From Mycobacterium basiliense (GTDB lineage: Bacteria > Actinomycetota > Actinomycetes > Mycobacteriales > Mycobacteriaceae), in assembly GCF_900292015.1 (NCBI RefSeq), contig NZ_LR130759.1, positions 2,294,001 to 2,358,000 on the forward strand: a stretch of 64,000 bases of DNA. The letters are read 5' to 3'. The translations under genes were made by a program, and so were the position numbers. The notes under the pieces are model-generated. The model saw only the letters and a list, made by a program, of their open reading frames with translations. It was not told the origin of the DNA and did not search any database. Positions 1 through 11,101 of the stretch are shown here, one piece after another; positions within the stretch are counted from its first letter, which is position 1, and each line of letters begins with the position of its first letter.

Positions 1-144
<144 letters not shown>

Positions 145-167
145 TGGGCCAGAACGGGACCCGATTC

Positions 168-1448
168 CTAGCGTTCGGCTTCCCGGCTCTTCGTGACGTA
201 GACCCAGGACAGGAATCGGGCCACGGCTTCGGACGCCTGATGCGCGCGTGCAGAACCGAAGATGTCGAAAGCGTGCTGAGCGTTGGGTAGTTCCGCGTAG
301 GCCACCGGAGATTTGGATACCGCCCGCAGTTCGTCGACGAACTCCTGGGCTTCTATGACGGGGATGAGGGAATCGTCTCGGCCGTGCAGGACGAAAAACG
401 GTGGTGCGTCGGCGTGCACGTGGTGGATCGGTGACGCCTCGAGGAAGATCTGCCGGTGGGTGCTGAATTTTTGCTTCACCACAAACCGCTCCAGCAGCTC
501 GACGAACTCGGGCCGTCCGTCGGCGTCGGTGGAATACCAGTCGTACCGACCGTAGATGGGGACGGCCGCCACCACCGAGGTGTCGGCGTCCTCGAAGCCG
601 GGCTGGAACCGGGGCTCGTTGGGGGTCAACGCCGCCAGGGCCGAAAGGTGCCCGCCGGCGGAGCCGCCGCTGATCGCCACGAAATCCGGATCCCCTCCGT
701 AGGCCGCGATATTTTCCTTCACCCACGCCAGCGCGCGTTTGACGTCGACGATGTGGGCGGGCCAGGTGTGCAGGGGAGAGACCCGATAATTCAGCGACAC
801 GCAGACCCAGCCACGCGAAACCAGGTGGCTCATCAGTGGATACGCCTGCGGGCGTCGCCACCCGAGTACCCACGCGCCGCCCGGCACCTGGACCAGCACC
901 GGTGCCTTGCCGTCGCGTGGCAGGTCACGGCGACGCCAGATGTCGGCCAAGTTGGCGCGTCGATGCGGGCCATACGCCACGATGTTGCTCTTTGCGACGT
1001 AGCGCCGCCGCGCCACCGTCGTGCGCAGGGGCAAATTGCGTCGACCACGCTTCGTCGGCTCGGTGGGGAGAGCCGCCAGCTCCTGTGCGTAGTCGGGCCC
1101 GAGTCCCTCGTTGAGCCCCGCTTCCAGCACCGGCCCGGGGGTGGTGATCCCGCGGTGGCGGATCACCCCCAGTATCGCCCAAGCTGCAACCGTCAATGCC
1201 AACGCCGTCCTTCCCTTCGGCCCGGCGAAGTCACCGCGGCGGCCGCGGCGCACCGCGTCGACCAGCGAAGCGGTCAGGTAGATTCCCGGCACCTCGGAGG
1301 TTGGCCAGCCGAACCAGAACACCGCGGGGGCCGCGTAGGGGTTACGAGTAATCGGGCGCAAGCCATTGGCGGCGTTGGTGAATTCCAGCGTTGCGCGGGT
1401 CAGCGGCCGGGGCCGGCGCGCTAGCCGTAATAGGCGCTGTGCCTTCAT
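168..1448 (-). CDS. lipO: LipO-type alpha/beta hydrolase (esterase/lipase)
   Basis: A 426-residue hydrolase of the hormone-sensitive-lipase/carboxylesterase type. The nucleophile elbow GGSAGGH puts the catalytic Ser near residue 263. HGRDDSLIP near 355-362 carries the acid, and NAQHAFD near 389-395 carries the catalytic His. The oxyanion-hole stretch reads PGGAW near 189-193 where the family usually has HGGGW. The N-terminal half has two hydrophobic stretches (about 41-62 and 81-96), suggesting membrane association. Its start overlaps the fadD12 stop by 4 bases, and it is the last gene of the three-gene minus-strand operon PlsC-like, fadD12, lipO. The natural substrate is unknown; lipid ester hydrolysis is an inference from family and context. 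Confidence 0.85.
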   Translation of the reverse strand: MKAQRLLRLARRPRPLTRATLEFTNAANGLRPITRNPYAAPAVFWFGWPTSEVPGIYLTASLVDAVRRGRRGDFAGPKGRTALALTVAAWAILGVIRHRGITTPGPVLEAGLNEGLGPDYAQELAALPTEPTKRGRRNLPLRTTVARRRYVAKSNIVAYGPHRRANLADIWRRRDLPRDGKAPVLVQVPGGAWVLGWRRPQAYPLMSHLVSRGWVCVSLNYRVSPLHTWPAHIVDVKRALAWVKENIAAYGGDPDFVAISGGSAGGHLSALAALTPNEPRFQPGFEDADTSVVAAVPIYGRYDWYSTDADGRPEFVELLERFVVKQKFSTHRQIFLEASPIHHVHADAPPFFVLHGRDDSLIPVIEAQEFVDELRAVSKSPVAYAELPNAQHAFDIFGSARAHQASEAVARFLSWVYVTKSREAER

Positions 1449-3067
1449 GATCCGTTGACCATCGAGTGCAGTTCGGCCCGCAGGATCTTTCCGGTACTGC
1501 CGCGCGGCAGCTGATCGAGGATGGTGATTTCGCGGGGCACCTTGTAGTTGGCCAGGTTGTCGCGGACATGTTGCTTGAGGGTCTCCGACGTGGCCGATCC
1601 GCCGGGCTCCAACACCACGAACGCCGCCAGCCGCTGGCCATACTGCTGGTCATCCACGCCGATCACCGACGCCTCGGCCACCCCGGGATGGCCGGCCAGC
1701 GTCTTTTCCACTTCGATCGGATAGACGTTTTCGCCGCCCGAGACAATCATCTCGTCGTCGCGCCCGACCACGAACAATCGTCCGGCGTGGTCGAGGTAGC
1801 CGACGTCGCCCGACGACATGAAACCGTCGTGGAAGTCTTTGGTGCTGCCCGAGGTATAGCCATCGAATTGGCTGTCGTTGCGGACATAGATGGTCCCCAC
1901 TTCGCCGGTGGGTACCCGATTGAATTCCGGGTCCAGGATGTGGATTTCCGTTCCGTCCGCCGGCCGACCCGCGGTATCGGGCGCCGCCCGCAAGTCCGCG
2001 GGCGTAGCGGTGGCGATCATGCCGGCCTCGGTGGCGTTGTAGTTGTTATAGATCACGTCGCCGAACTGGTCCATGAACGCGACCACGACATCGGGCCGCA
2101 TCCGGGATCCCGATGCTGCGGCAAATCGCAGTGACCGGCAACTGTAGCGATTACGCACTTCGGTGGGCAGCTCCATGATCCGGTCGAACATCACTGGCAC
2201 CACCACCAACCCCGTCGCGTGATGGCGGTCGATGAGGTCCAGTGTGGCCTCCGGGTCGAACTTGCGGCGGGTGATGATCGTGCAGGCCATCGACGCAGCC
2301 AAAACCAACTGAGAGAAGCCCCAGGCATGGAACATCGGCGCCACCACCACAATGGACTCCTCGGCCCGCCACGGCGTGCGGTCCAAAATCGCCTTGAGGG
2401 TGCCCAATCCACTGGTACCGCCAGAGTGCTTGGCGCCCTTAGGTGTTCCAGTGGTGCCGGAGGTCAGCAAGATCACCTTGCCCTTGGTGCCGGGACGGAC
2501 CGGTCGTTGCCCAGTGTGGTCAGCGATCAGCCCTTCGACGGTCAGTTCGTGCTGCGCGTCGGTCCACGCCACGATGCGGGTAGTACCGGGTTGATCCGCG
2601 AATGCGCGGTCTACCGTGGCGGCGAACTCCTCGTCGTAGATAACGGTGTCAACGCTTTCGCGGGCCACCACGTCTGCCAGCGCCGGTCCGGCGAACGAAG
2701 TGTTGAGCAAAAGAACATTGGCGCCAATCCTGTTGGCCGCTAACAGTGCATCGATGAAACCACGATGGTTGCGGCACATGATGCCAACGCTCTTCGGCGC
2801 TCCGCCGGGAAGCCCCTGCAGCGCAGCGGCCAAGGCGTTGCCACGCTCGTCGAGCTGCCGCCAGGTCAAGGTGCCCCGCTCGTCCACCAACCCAGGCCGG
2901 TCCGGGCAGCGCTGCGCCGCACCGGAAAACCCGGAGGTGAAGCTCATGCCTTCGCGACGCATCGCGGCGGCGATCTTCAGGTATCGGTCCGGCCGCATCG
3001 GTGCGATCATCCGGGCCCGCCGTAACGTTGCGAGCAGATCGAAAGCCTGGTTGATACGAGTTGACAT
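1445..3067 (-). CDS. fadD12: Fatty-acid CoA ligase FadD12
   Basis: A 540-residue acyl-CoA synthetase of the ANL superfamily that activates a fatty acid as acyl-AMP and then acyl-CoA. Core motifs are intact: P-loop TSGTTGTPKG (about 202-211), YNATEAG (343-349), SGDVGYLD (419-426), the hinge GRDDEMIVSGGENVYP (435-450) and the C-terminal catalytic Lys in GSTGK (about 527). The ATG start lies 3 bases after the upstream acyltransferase, and the stop overlaps the lipO start, so the three genes are probably co-transcribed. The context suggests that it supplies acyl-CoA for acyl transfer or remodelling. Chain-length specificity cannot be read from the sequence. Confidence 0.9.
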   Translation of the reverse strand: MSTRINQAFDLLATLRRARMIAPMRPDRYLKIAAAMRREGMSFTSGFSGAAQRCPDRPGLVDERGTLTWRQLDERGNALAAALQGLPGGAPKSVGIMCRNHRGFIDALLAANRIGANVLLLNTSFAGPALADVVARESVDTVIYDEEFAATVDRAFADQPGTTRIVAWTDAQHELTVEGLIADHTGQRPVRPGTKGKVILLTSGTTGTPKGAKHSGGTSGLGTLKAILDRTPWRAEESIVVVAPMFHAWGFSQLVLAASMACTIITRRKFDPEATLDLIDRHHATGLVVVPVMFDRIMELPTEVRNRYSCRSLRFAAASGSRMRPDVVVAFMDQFGDVIYNNYNATEAGMIATATPADLRAAPDTAGRPADGTEIHILDPEFNRVPTGEVGTIYVRNDSQFDGYTSGSTKDFHDGFMSSGDVGYLDHAGRLFVVGRDDEMIVSGGENVYPIEVEKTLAGHPGVAEASVIGVDDQQYGQRLAAFVVLEPGGSATSETLKQHVRDNLANYKVPREITILDQLPRGSTGKILRAELHSMVNGS

Positions 3068-3070
3068 GGT

Positions 3071-3883
3071 TTACCCCAGGATCGGGAAACGTCGCGTAGC
3101 GGCCAGCCGGTTGAGGGCTTCCTGCATCACCGACCGAACGTGGGCGTCGACTTCGTCGACATCGGGATTCTCGCCGAACTGCCCGGTGATGTCGATGGGA
3201 TCGAGCACCTCGGTGACGATCTTGGTCGGCAGCGGCAGGTTGGGTGGTATCGCGGCACTAAACCCAAACGGAAATCCGAATGACAGCGGCAGGATATCGC
3301 TGCGCAGCAAGCGTTTTAAGCCCAACCGCTCGGCCAGCCAGGTGCCCCGTGACAGGTAGAACTGCGTCTCCTGGCCGCCTATCGACACCGCGGGAACGAT
3401 GGGCACGCCGGCCTCGATCGCGGTGCTGACGTATCCCTTGCGACCGTTGAAGTCGATGATGTTCTCGGAGAAGGTAGGTCGGTACGCGTCGTAGTCGCCA
3501 CCGGGAAACACGATGACCACGCCGCCGGACCGTAGGGCCTTGGCGGCGTTGTGCCGACTGGCCCGGATGTAGCCGGTGCGCCGGAAAAGCTGTCCGGTCA
3601 AGCCCATGAAAAGGATGTCGTGGCTAAGCGTGTAGACCGGTCGGTCGTAGCCGAATTTCTCGTAGAAGCTGACGCTGAAGATGGGGACGTCCATCGGAAA
3701 CATTCCGCCGGAGTGGTTACCGACCACCAGTGCTCCGCCCGGCGGAAAGGCATCCAGGCCATGCACCTCGCATCGGAAGTAGGTTTTCAAAACTGGGCGC
3801 ATCACATCCATCAAGCGCTTGGTTAGGCCTGGGTCCCACTTGCCGATCTCGGGATCTCCGATATCCGGGCTATCGGTGCTCAC
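3071..3883 (-). CDS. PlsC-like (LPLAT family) acyltransferase, Rv1428c-type
   Basis: A 270-residue protein with signatures of glycerolipid acyltransferases. The block NHSGGMFPMD (56-65) resembles the catalytic NHxxxxD motif, although the His-Asp spacing is longer than the classic four residues. FPGGDYDAYRP (126-136) takes the place of the FPEGTRS substrate-binding block. Such enzymes transfer acyl chains to lysophospholipids or related acceptors at the membrane. It is the first gene of the operon with fadD12 and lipO. The acceptor is unknown. Divergent from it, 171 bases away, is a PucR-type regulator that may control the operon. Confidence 0.7.
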   Translation of the reverse strand: MSTDSPDIGDPEIGKWDPGLTKRLMDVMRPVLKTYFRCEVHGLDAFPPGGALVVGNHSGGMFPMDVPIFSVSFYEKFGYDRPVYTLSHDILFMGLTGQLFRRTGYIRASRHNAAKALRSGGVVIVFPGGDYDAYRPTFSENIIDFNGRKGYVSTAIEAGVPIVPAVSIGGQETQFYLSRGTWLAERLGLKRLLRSDILPLSFGFPFGFSAAIPPNLPLPTKIVTEVLDPIDITGQFGENPDVDEVDAHVRSVMQEALNRLAATRRFPILG

Positions 3884-4054
3884 GTTCCTCCCTCGCGCCG
3901 TCCTCGCGGCTCCGTTGCCGTCGAGTCTTTCGATGGTAACGACCGAAGCGGAAGCGACGTGGCGGCATCGGGCCGAAACCCTCCCGCGTTGGCCTGTGGG
4001 CGGGCAAGGTGATCATTGGTGCTGATCGGAGCCCAGCCCAGAAGGGACGTGCAG

Positions 4055-5317
4055 GTGGCCGAAGTCGCAGGCGGATGCATCTCGGTGATTGCCCGGCAGA
4101 TGGACACGATCCGCGACGAGTTCATCGCGGGGTTGTTCGCCATGATGAAGGACGAGATTCGCGGGCTCAACCACGACGCCCGCATGCTGGACCTGTGGCG
4201 GGCGAGTCTTACCGAAAACTATCTCGCTGCCATCCACTATCTGGATCGCGATACACCCAGCTCGGTGCTCGAAGCACCGGCGGCCGCCTTGGCGTACGCC
4301 CGGGCTTCGGCGCAACGCGACGTGCCGTTGGCGCCGTTGGTGAGGGCACATCGACTCGGTCATGCGCGATTCCTCGAGGTGGCGATGCAGTACGTGTCGC
4401 TATTGGAGCCGGCGCAGCAAGTGCCGACCATCACCGAGTTGGTGAATCGCTCGTCGCGGGTCATCGACATGGTGGCCGACCAGCTGATTATCGCCTACGA
4501 AGAGGAACACGATCGCTGGTTGAGTCGGCGCAGCGGCCTGCAGCAACAGTGGGTCGGCCAGGTGCTCGCGGGTACCCCGGTCGACGCACAACGCGCGGAA
4601 CGGGTGCTGGGCTACCGGTTGGACGGGGCGCACCTCGCGGCATTGGCGTGGGCGGATACGACCGTGCCGGTCGGTGACGTGGTGTCGCTGTTCGATCGTA
4701 TCCGCTTGTTGGTGGCCGACGAACTGGATCAGGTGACCGGCTCATTGATGGTGCCGACCGATGAACATGAGGTACGCCTATGGTTTTCCGTTGCTGCGCC
4801 TCGCGAAGGGGTACCGACCGACCCGTCCCGTTTGTGTGCTGCATTCGAGACGGCAGGTCTCCCGGCACGGCTGGCGTGCGGTCGGGTGGGTCACGGACTG
4901 CACGGCTTCCGGGCCTCGTTGAACGAGGCTGAGCTGGTCAAGGCGGTGGCGCACGCCGGTGGGGCCCGCGGCGCCCGCGTTGTCTGTTACACCGAGGTCG
5001 CGCCGGTGGCGCTAATGGCCGCGGATCTGGATGAGCTGCGGCGCTTCGTCGCCGATGTGCTCGGCCAGCTCAGCATTGCCGATGAGCGCACCGAGTGGTT
5101 GCGCGAGACCCTGCGCGAGTTCTTGATCCGCAACCGGAGCTATGTGGCAACCGCCGAGGCAATGACGCTGCATCGCAACACTATTCAATATCGTGTTGCT
5201 CAGGCGATGGAGCTCTGTGATCAGAGTCTCGACGATCCGGATGCGGTGTTCAAGGTGCAGACCGCGTTGGAGGTCTGCCGATGGATGGCTCCGGCGGTGC
5301 TGCGCACACCCACGTAG
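4055..5317 (+). CDS. PucR-type transcriptional regulator, Rv1429-type
   Basis: The protein has about 420 residues. The C-terminal segment FLIRNRSYVATAEAMTLHRN followed by TIQYRVAQAMELC is the PucR-family helix-turn-helix, in which the tract LHRNTIQYR is typical. The middle resembles the GGDEF-like/CdaR domain, and the N-terminal half is helical. Start: the frame is open back to TTG 4016, but the best ribosome site AGAAGG (4040-4045) stands 9 bases before GTG 4055. GTG 4049 in the same frame is also possible. It diverges from the acyltransferase operon. A paralogue of the same family sits at 35032-36273. The inducer is unknown. Confidence 0.75.
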   Translation: MAEVAGGCISVIARQMDTIRDEFIAGLFAMMKDEIRGLNHDARMLDLWRASLTENYLAAIHYLDRDTPSSVLEAPAAALAYARASAQRDVPLAPLVRAHRLGHARFLEVAMQYVSLLEPAQQVPTITELVNRSSRVIDMVADQLIIAYEEEHDRWLSRRSGLQQQWVGQVLAGTPVDAQRAERVLGYRLDGAHLAALAWADTTVPVGDVVSLFDRIRLLVADELDQVTGSLMVPTDEHEVRLWFSVAAPREGVPTDPSRLCAAFETAGLPARLACGRVGHGLHGFRASLNEAELVKAVAHAGGARGARVVCYTEVAPVALMAADLDELRRFVADVLGQLSIADERTEWLRETLREFLIRNRSYVATAEAMTLHRNTIQYRVAQAMELCDQSLDDPDAVFKVQTALEVCRWMAPAVLRTPT

Positions 5318-5759
5318 CGGGGCTTGGCTGTTCGTGCTGTGCGCACAAAGCCGATGGCGATTTTCGGTTTCCGCTCATATGGTGTCCGGCGGCGCTGGAA
5401 GTTACGTTTGTGCACGTCAAGGGACAAACGAGGCGAGCGACAGTGACGGCAGACCTGTGCGCCTCCGCAAGGTCCCACCGTGCTCTCGGCGGGCGCGGGT
5501 TTGTGGTCCGCTAGGACGACAATCGGTCGACTGGGAAACTCGGGCAGCCATCCGTGTGCGATGAGGGGTCGCGCGGAGGGCGCCGCTCGGCGCAGATCCG
5601 GGCCGATCGACCGCGCCCGACGAGCAATAGCCGCGCTCCGGGAATCTCTGCCCGGCCGAAGGCAACCGCGCGATCGACTGCTTCGAATATTGATGCAAGC
5701 ATCGCTTGTGAAGGAAACTGGGGGCCAGCGGTACCGCACCGAATCGTAGGAAGGCCGTC
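5318..5759. other. 442-base intergenic region without a convincing gene
   Basis: No reading frame here has family motifs or a good ribosome site. In M. tuberculosis H37Rv I recall a PE gene (PE16) at this position; no PE-domain sequence is visible on either strand. An inverted repeat with 7-base arms CGTTTGT (5405-5411) and ACAAACG (5424-5430), 12 bases apart, is the only structured element noticed and could be an operator. The end carries AGGAAGG just before the ATG at 5760. Confidence 0.55.
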
Positions 5760-7517
5760 ATGGGATTCATGTCACCGGAGCTTCCGGACGTCGATCACGA
5801 CAGCTGGCAGACCCTGCCACGGGCCACGCGACTGCAAATCGTCACTCGGCACTGGGCGGAGCACGGCTTCGGGACGCCGTATGCGGTGTATCTGCTCTAC
5901 TTGATCAAGATCGGTGTGTATGTGGCCGCGCCGGCGGCGATCATCGCGTTGACCCCCGGCCTAGGCGGACTGGCCCATATCGCCGACTGGTGGACACAGC
6001 CGATCGTGTACCAGAAGGTCATCATCTTCACGCTGCTGTTTGAGGTGTTGGGTTTTGGTTGTGGATCGGGTCCTTTGACCGGGCGGTTCATGCCGCCGAT
6101 TGGCGGATTTCTTTACTGGTTGCGGCCCAACACAATTCGATTGCCGGCATGGCCGGACAAGGTGCCATTCACCCGCGGGGATTCCCGCGCTCTGATCGAT
6201 GTCGCTCTTTATGCGATCGTGTTGATCGGCGGGGTTTGGGCGCTGCTGTCGCCAGGGCGTGGTGGACCGGTTACGGCCGATGGCGATGTGGGTCTGATCA
6301 ACCCGGTCCTGCTCATCCCGACGATCGTCGCCCTGGCGCTGTTGGGCCTACGGGACAAGACAATTTTCCTGGCCGCTCGTGGCGAACACTATTGGTTGAA
6401 GCTGTTCGTGTTCTTCTTCCCATTCACCGACCAGATCGCGGCCTTCAAGCTCATCATGCTGGCGTTGTGGTGGGGGGCGGCAACCTCCAAGGTCAACCAC
6501 CATTTCCCGTACGTGGTCTCGGTGATGACCAGCAATAATGCCCTGCTGCGGGGCAGGCTGTTCAACCCGATCAAGCACCTGCTCTACCTGGATCACGTGA
6601 ATGATTTGCGCCCGTCCTGGCTGCCGAAGATCATGGCACACGTCGGCGGGACCACCGCGGAATTTCTGGTTCCGTCGATTCTGGTATTTGTCGCCGGTGA
6701 TCAGCCCTGGCGGTGGTTCCTGATTGGATTCATGGTGATCTTCCACCTCAACATCTTGTCCAACCTCCCCATGGGAGTCCCGCTGGAATGGAATGTGTTC
6801 TTCATCTTCTCGCTGTTCTACCTGTTCGGGCACTACGGCTCGATCCAAGCCACCGACCTGCGGTCGCCACTGCTGCTGGTCATCGTGCTCGCCGCGGTGC
6901 TTGTCGTGATCGCGGGAAACCTTTTCCCGGAGAAGATTTCGTTCCTGCCGGCGATGCGCTATTACGCCGGGAACTGGGCCACCAGCGTGTGGTGCTTCCG
7001 CGCGGCTGCCGAGGACAAGATCGAGGAAAACGTCGTCAAAAGCTCGGCGCTGGTGGTCAATCAATTGGGCAAGCTGTACGACGCCAAGACCGCCGAAATC
7101 ATGGCCGACAAGACCGCCGCGTTCCGGGCAATGCACACTCACGGCAGGGCGCTCAACGGTCTGTTGCCCCGGGCGGTGGACAACGAAGCCGACTACAAAA
7201 TCCGAGAGGGCGAGATCGTGGCCGGGCCGTTGGTGGGGTGGAATTTCGGTGAGGGGCACCTGCACAACGAGCAGCTGGTGGAGGCCGTGCAACGGCGATG
7301 CAACTTCGCCGACGGGGACGTCCGCGTCATAATCCTGGAAGGTCAGCCGATCCACGTCCAGAAGCAGTGGTATCGCATTGTTGATGCCAAAACCGGGTTG
7401 ATCGAGGCGGGTTATGTCGATGTCAAGGACATGTTGACGCGACAGCCGTGGCCCGAGCCGGATGACGAGTTCCCCGTTCATGTCACGACCCAACGCGCGG
7501 TGCCCGGACAGCCGTGA
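5760..7517 (+). CDS. DUF3556 integral membrane protein, Rv1431-type
   Basis: A 585-residue membrane protein. Multiple hydrophobic helices occupy roughly residues 30-420 (for example YAVYLLYLIKIGVYVAAPAA near 40-60 and LLLVIVLAAVLVVIAGNLF near 375). A soluble C-terminal part of about 160 residues follows. It looks like the actinobacterial DUF3556 family, whose biochemical role is not established to my knowledge. ATG 5760 has AGGAAGG seven bases upstream. Its stop overlaps the GTG of the next gene (GTGA), so it is translationally coupled to an FAD oxidoreductase. This suggests a joint lipid or isoprenoid redox role, which is inference only. Confidence 0.8.
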   Translation: MGFMSPELPDVDHDSWQTLPRATRLQIVTRHWAEHGFGTPYAVYLLYLIKIGVYVAAPAAIIALTPGLGGLAHIADWWTQPIVYQKVIIFTLLFEVLGFGCGSGPLTGRFMPPIGGFLYWLRPNTIRLPAWPDKVPFTRGDSRALIDVALYAIVLIGGVWALLSPGRGGPVTADGDVGLINPVLLIPTIVALALLGLRDKTIFLAARGEHYWLKLFVFFFPFTDQIAAFKLIMLALWWGAATSKVNHHFPYVVSVMTSNNALLRGRLFNPIKHLLYLDHVNDLRPSWLPKIMAHVGGTTAEFLVPSILVFVAGDQPWRWFLIGFMVIFHLNILSNLPMGVPLEWNVFFIFSLFYLFGHYGSIQATDLRSPLLLVIVLAAVLVVIAGNLFPEKISFLPAMRYYAGNWATSVWCFRAAAEDKIEENVVKSSALVVNQLGKLYDAKTAEIMADKTAAFRAMHTHGRALNGLLPRAVDNEADYKIREGEIVAGPLVGWNFGEGHLHNEQLVEAVQRRCNFADGDVRVIILEGQPIHVQKQWYRIVDAKTGLIEAGYVDVKDMLTRQPWPEPDDEFPVHVTTQRAVPGQP

Positions 7518-8935
7518 CGACCGCGGTCGTGGTCGGGGCCGGGCCTAATGGCCTGGCTGCCGCCATTCACCTGGCTCGCCAGGGTCTGGACGTGCAGGTG
7601 CTTGAGGCCAGCGACACCGTCGGTGGGGGAGCGCGCTCGGGCGAGTTGACCAGGCCGGGGCTCATCCACGATCACTGCTCGGCTTTTCATCCGCTCGGCG
7701 TCGGTTCGCCGTTCTGGAAGGAGATCGATCTGCAGCGGTACGGGTTGACGTGGAAGTGGCCGGAGGTGGACTGCGCGCACCCGCTCGACGACGGCAGCGC
7801 CGGGGTGCTGCTGCAGTCGATCGATGCGACCGCAGCGCAGCTGGGACCGGACGGCACCCGATGGCGCAGGGCGGTGGGCGACCTCGCTTCCGGATTCGAT
7901 GAACTAGCAAGCGACTTGCTCCGCCCCGTGATCAACGTTCCGCGACATCCGATCCGGCTTGCTGCCTTCGGCCCGCGTGCGGCGCTGCCGGCCACCGTGG
8001 CGGCGCGCTGGTTCCGCACTGAGCAGGCCCGCGCGCTCTTCGGTGGTGCGGCCGCACACGTGTACACCCGACTGGACCGGCCGCTGACGGCGTCGCTGGG
8101 ACTGATGATCCTGGCCAGCGGGCACCGCTACGGCTGGCCCGTTGCGCAGGGCGGATCCGGGTCGATCACGGCGGCCCTAGCCGCCGCCGTGGCGGCGCAT
8201 GGCGGCAGCATCACCACCGGTGTGACCGTCACCAGCCGCAGTGACATCCCCGACGCCGACATCGTCATGCTTGATCTCAGCCCGTCACAGGTGCTAGCGA
8301 TCTATGGCGATCTCATGCCGGGCCTGGTCAAACGGTCCTATCGGCGTTATCGCCAGGGTTCGTCGGCGTTTAAGGTCGACTTCGCCATCGAGGGCGGCAT
8401 TCCGTGGACCAACGCCAACTGTGGGCGGGCCGGCACGGTCCACTTGGGGGGCAGCTTCGCCGAGATCTCAGATACCGAACGTCAACGCGCACAGGGCAAG
8501 ATGGTGCAGCGCCCCTTCGTGCTCGTGGGGCAGCAGTATCTGGCCGACCCGTCGCGGTCAGCGGACAACCTCAATCCAATATGGGCCTATGCGCACGTTC
8601 CGTTCGGCTATACCGGTGATGCCACCGGGGCCGTGGTTGACCAAATCGAGCGATTCGCCCCCGGCTTCCGCGACCGCATCATCGCCACCGTCAGCAAGTC
8701 GACGGGCGAACTGCAGTCCTACAACCGCAACTTTATCGGCGGGGACATTATCGGCGGTGCCAACGACCGGCTTCAGGTCGTTCTCCGGCCGCGGGTGGCC
8801 ATTGACCCCTACCGCATCGGGGTGCCGGGCGTTTACCTGTGTTCGCAGTCGGCTCCGCCGGGTGCCGGCATTCACGGGCTGTGCGGTTACCACGCCGCCG
8901 AATCGGCGTTGCGGTGGCTGCGCAAGCGGCGCTGA
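7514..8935 (+). CDS. FAD-dependent oxidoreductase, phytoene desaturase-like, Rv1432-type
   Basis: A 473-residue flavoprotein. The N-terminus has the dinucleotide-binding fold VVVGAGPNGLAAAIHLARQG (about 4-23) followed by the acidic strand end VLEASDTVGGGARSGE, as in the phytoene desaturase/NAD(P)-FAD oxidoreductase group. The C-terminal VYLCSQSAPPGAGIHGLCGY is the second FAD-contact motif of that family. The GTG start overlaps the stop of the DUF3556 gene. The substrate is unknown; no carotenoid genes are nearby, so a carotenoid role should not be assumed. Confidence 0.8.
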   Translation: MTTAVVVGAGPNGLAAAIHLARQGLDVQVLEASDTVGGGARSGELTRPGLIHDHCSAFHPLGVGSPFWKEIDLQRYGLTWKWPEVDCAHPLDDGSAGVLLQSIDATAAQLGPDGTRWRRAVGDLASGFDELASDLLRPVINVPRHPIRLAAFGPRAALPATVAARWFRTEQARALFGGAAAHVYTRLDRPLTASLGLMILASGHRYGWPVAQGGSGSITAALAAAVAAHGGSITTGVTVTSRSDIPDADIVMLDLSPSQVLAIYGDLMPGLVKRSYRRYRQGSSAFKVDFAIEGGIPWTNANCGRAGTVHLGGSFAEISDTERQRAQGKMVQRPFVLVGQQYLADPSRSADNLNPIWAYAHVPFGYTGDATGAVVDQIERFAPGFRDRIIATVSKSTGELQSYNRNFIGGDIIGGANDRLQVVLRPRVAIDPYRIGVPGVYLCSQSAPPGAGIHGLCGYHAAESALRWLRKRR

Positions 8936-8990
8936 AGGCGCCGCTTGCGCTCGATGAGGCGGTTGGGCGCCCGGAACGGTGCGGAGAGGT

Positions 8991-9725
8991 TCAGCTTCCG
9001 CCCGCGCCGGAAGGACCGGGCGCAACCGGCTCACCGACCACCGGCCCGCCGGCCGGGGCCGGGCCAGTCGGCGCACCCTTACCGGTCCCAGACATCTCCG
9101 TGATTGGAGCGCCAACCGGTAGCGGCGCACCCACCGGGGCTCCCGCCGCCACCGGCCCAAGAGCGATCAACGGGACACCTGCTGGCATCGGAACCAATGC
9201 CGGGGCGCCGGCCGGGATGGGGACGGGGGCGCCGGCCGGGATGGGGACGGGGGCGCCGGCCGGGATGGGGACGGGGGCGCCGGCCGGGATGGGGACGGGG
9301 GCGCCGGCCGGGATGGGGACGGGGGCGCCGGCCGGGATGGGGACGGGGGCGCCGGCCGGGATGGGGACGGGGGCGCCGGCCGGGATGGGGACGGGGGCGG
9401 CGGCCGCGGCCGCCGGCCCAAGGTCGATCAGCGGGGCGCCGGCCGGCAGCACCGGGGCAGGCCCCGGCACAGCCATCGGAACACCGGCCATGTCAGTGAG
9501 CGGGGCGCTAGCTTTGCATAGCCCGCCGGTGGCCGCCGGACCGCCGGCGGCAGCGGGTCCGCCGGCCGCCGGCGCGCCGCCTTCGCCCGCCATCCCCTGG
9601 ATGCACGCGTAGCCGTCGGTTTTCAGCGGGGTGGCTGCCGCATCCGGGCTCAACGCCAGGGCAGCCCCGCACAACCCGGCGCAGGCCACTACTTTGAAGC
9701 TGAACCGATCAAAGACCGTCGTCAC
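8991..9725 (-). CDS. Secreted Pro/Ala/Gly-rich repeat protein, Rv1435c-type
   Basis: Start chosen at GTG 9725 (244 residues) because AAAGAGGAG precedes it and a clear signal peptide follows: basic start, hydrophobic [14 protein letters not shown], then an Ala-rich cleavage region near residue 32. The mature protein begins [19 protein letters not shown] and is then low complexity. Eight tandem copies of the octapeptide PVPIPAGA, encoded by a 24-bp DNA repeat (9211-9402), form the centre, flanked by Ala/Pro/Gly-rich sequence. No enzymatic domain is visible. It is probably an exported or cell-wall protein of unknown role, with a repeat number liable to vary between strains. It is divergent from gap. 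Confidence 0.75.
   Translation of the reverse strand: MTTVFDRFSFKVVACAGLCGAALALSPDAAATPLKTDGYACIQGMAGEGGAPAAGGPAAAGGPAATGGLCKASAPLTDMAGVPMAVPGPAPVLPAGAPLIDLGPAAAAAAPVPIPAGAPVPIPAGAPVPIPAGAPVPIPAGAPVPIPAGAPVPIPAGAPVPIPAGAPVPIPAGAPALVPMPAGVPLIALGPVAAGAPVGAPLPVGAPITEMSGTGKGAPTGPAPAGGPVVGEPVAPGPSGAGGS
9211..9402. repeat. 24-bp tandem repeat, eight units (VNTR-like)
   Basis: Eight contiguous 24-base units beginning GCCGGGATGGGGACGGGGGC on the plus strand. The first seven are identical and the last ends GCGGCG instead of GCGCCG. The unit is a multiple of three and encodes PVPIPAGA on the minus strand, so gain or loss of units keeps the frame of the secreted protein. Confidence 0.95.
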
Positions 9726-11099
<1,374 letters not shown>

Positions 11100-11101
11100 C
11101 C

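Noticed and set aside
6348..7493. 381-codon minus-strand frame opposite the DUF3556 gene
   Set aside because: The translation is Gln/His/Arg-rich and domainless. The plus-strand frame has clear membrane helices and coupling to the next gene.
8839..9612. 257-codon plus-strand frame across the 24-bp repeats
   Set aside because: It reads GAPAGMGT repeats only because the repeat unit is a multiple of three. The minus strand has the signal peptide and ribosome site.
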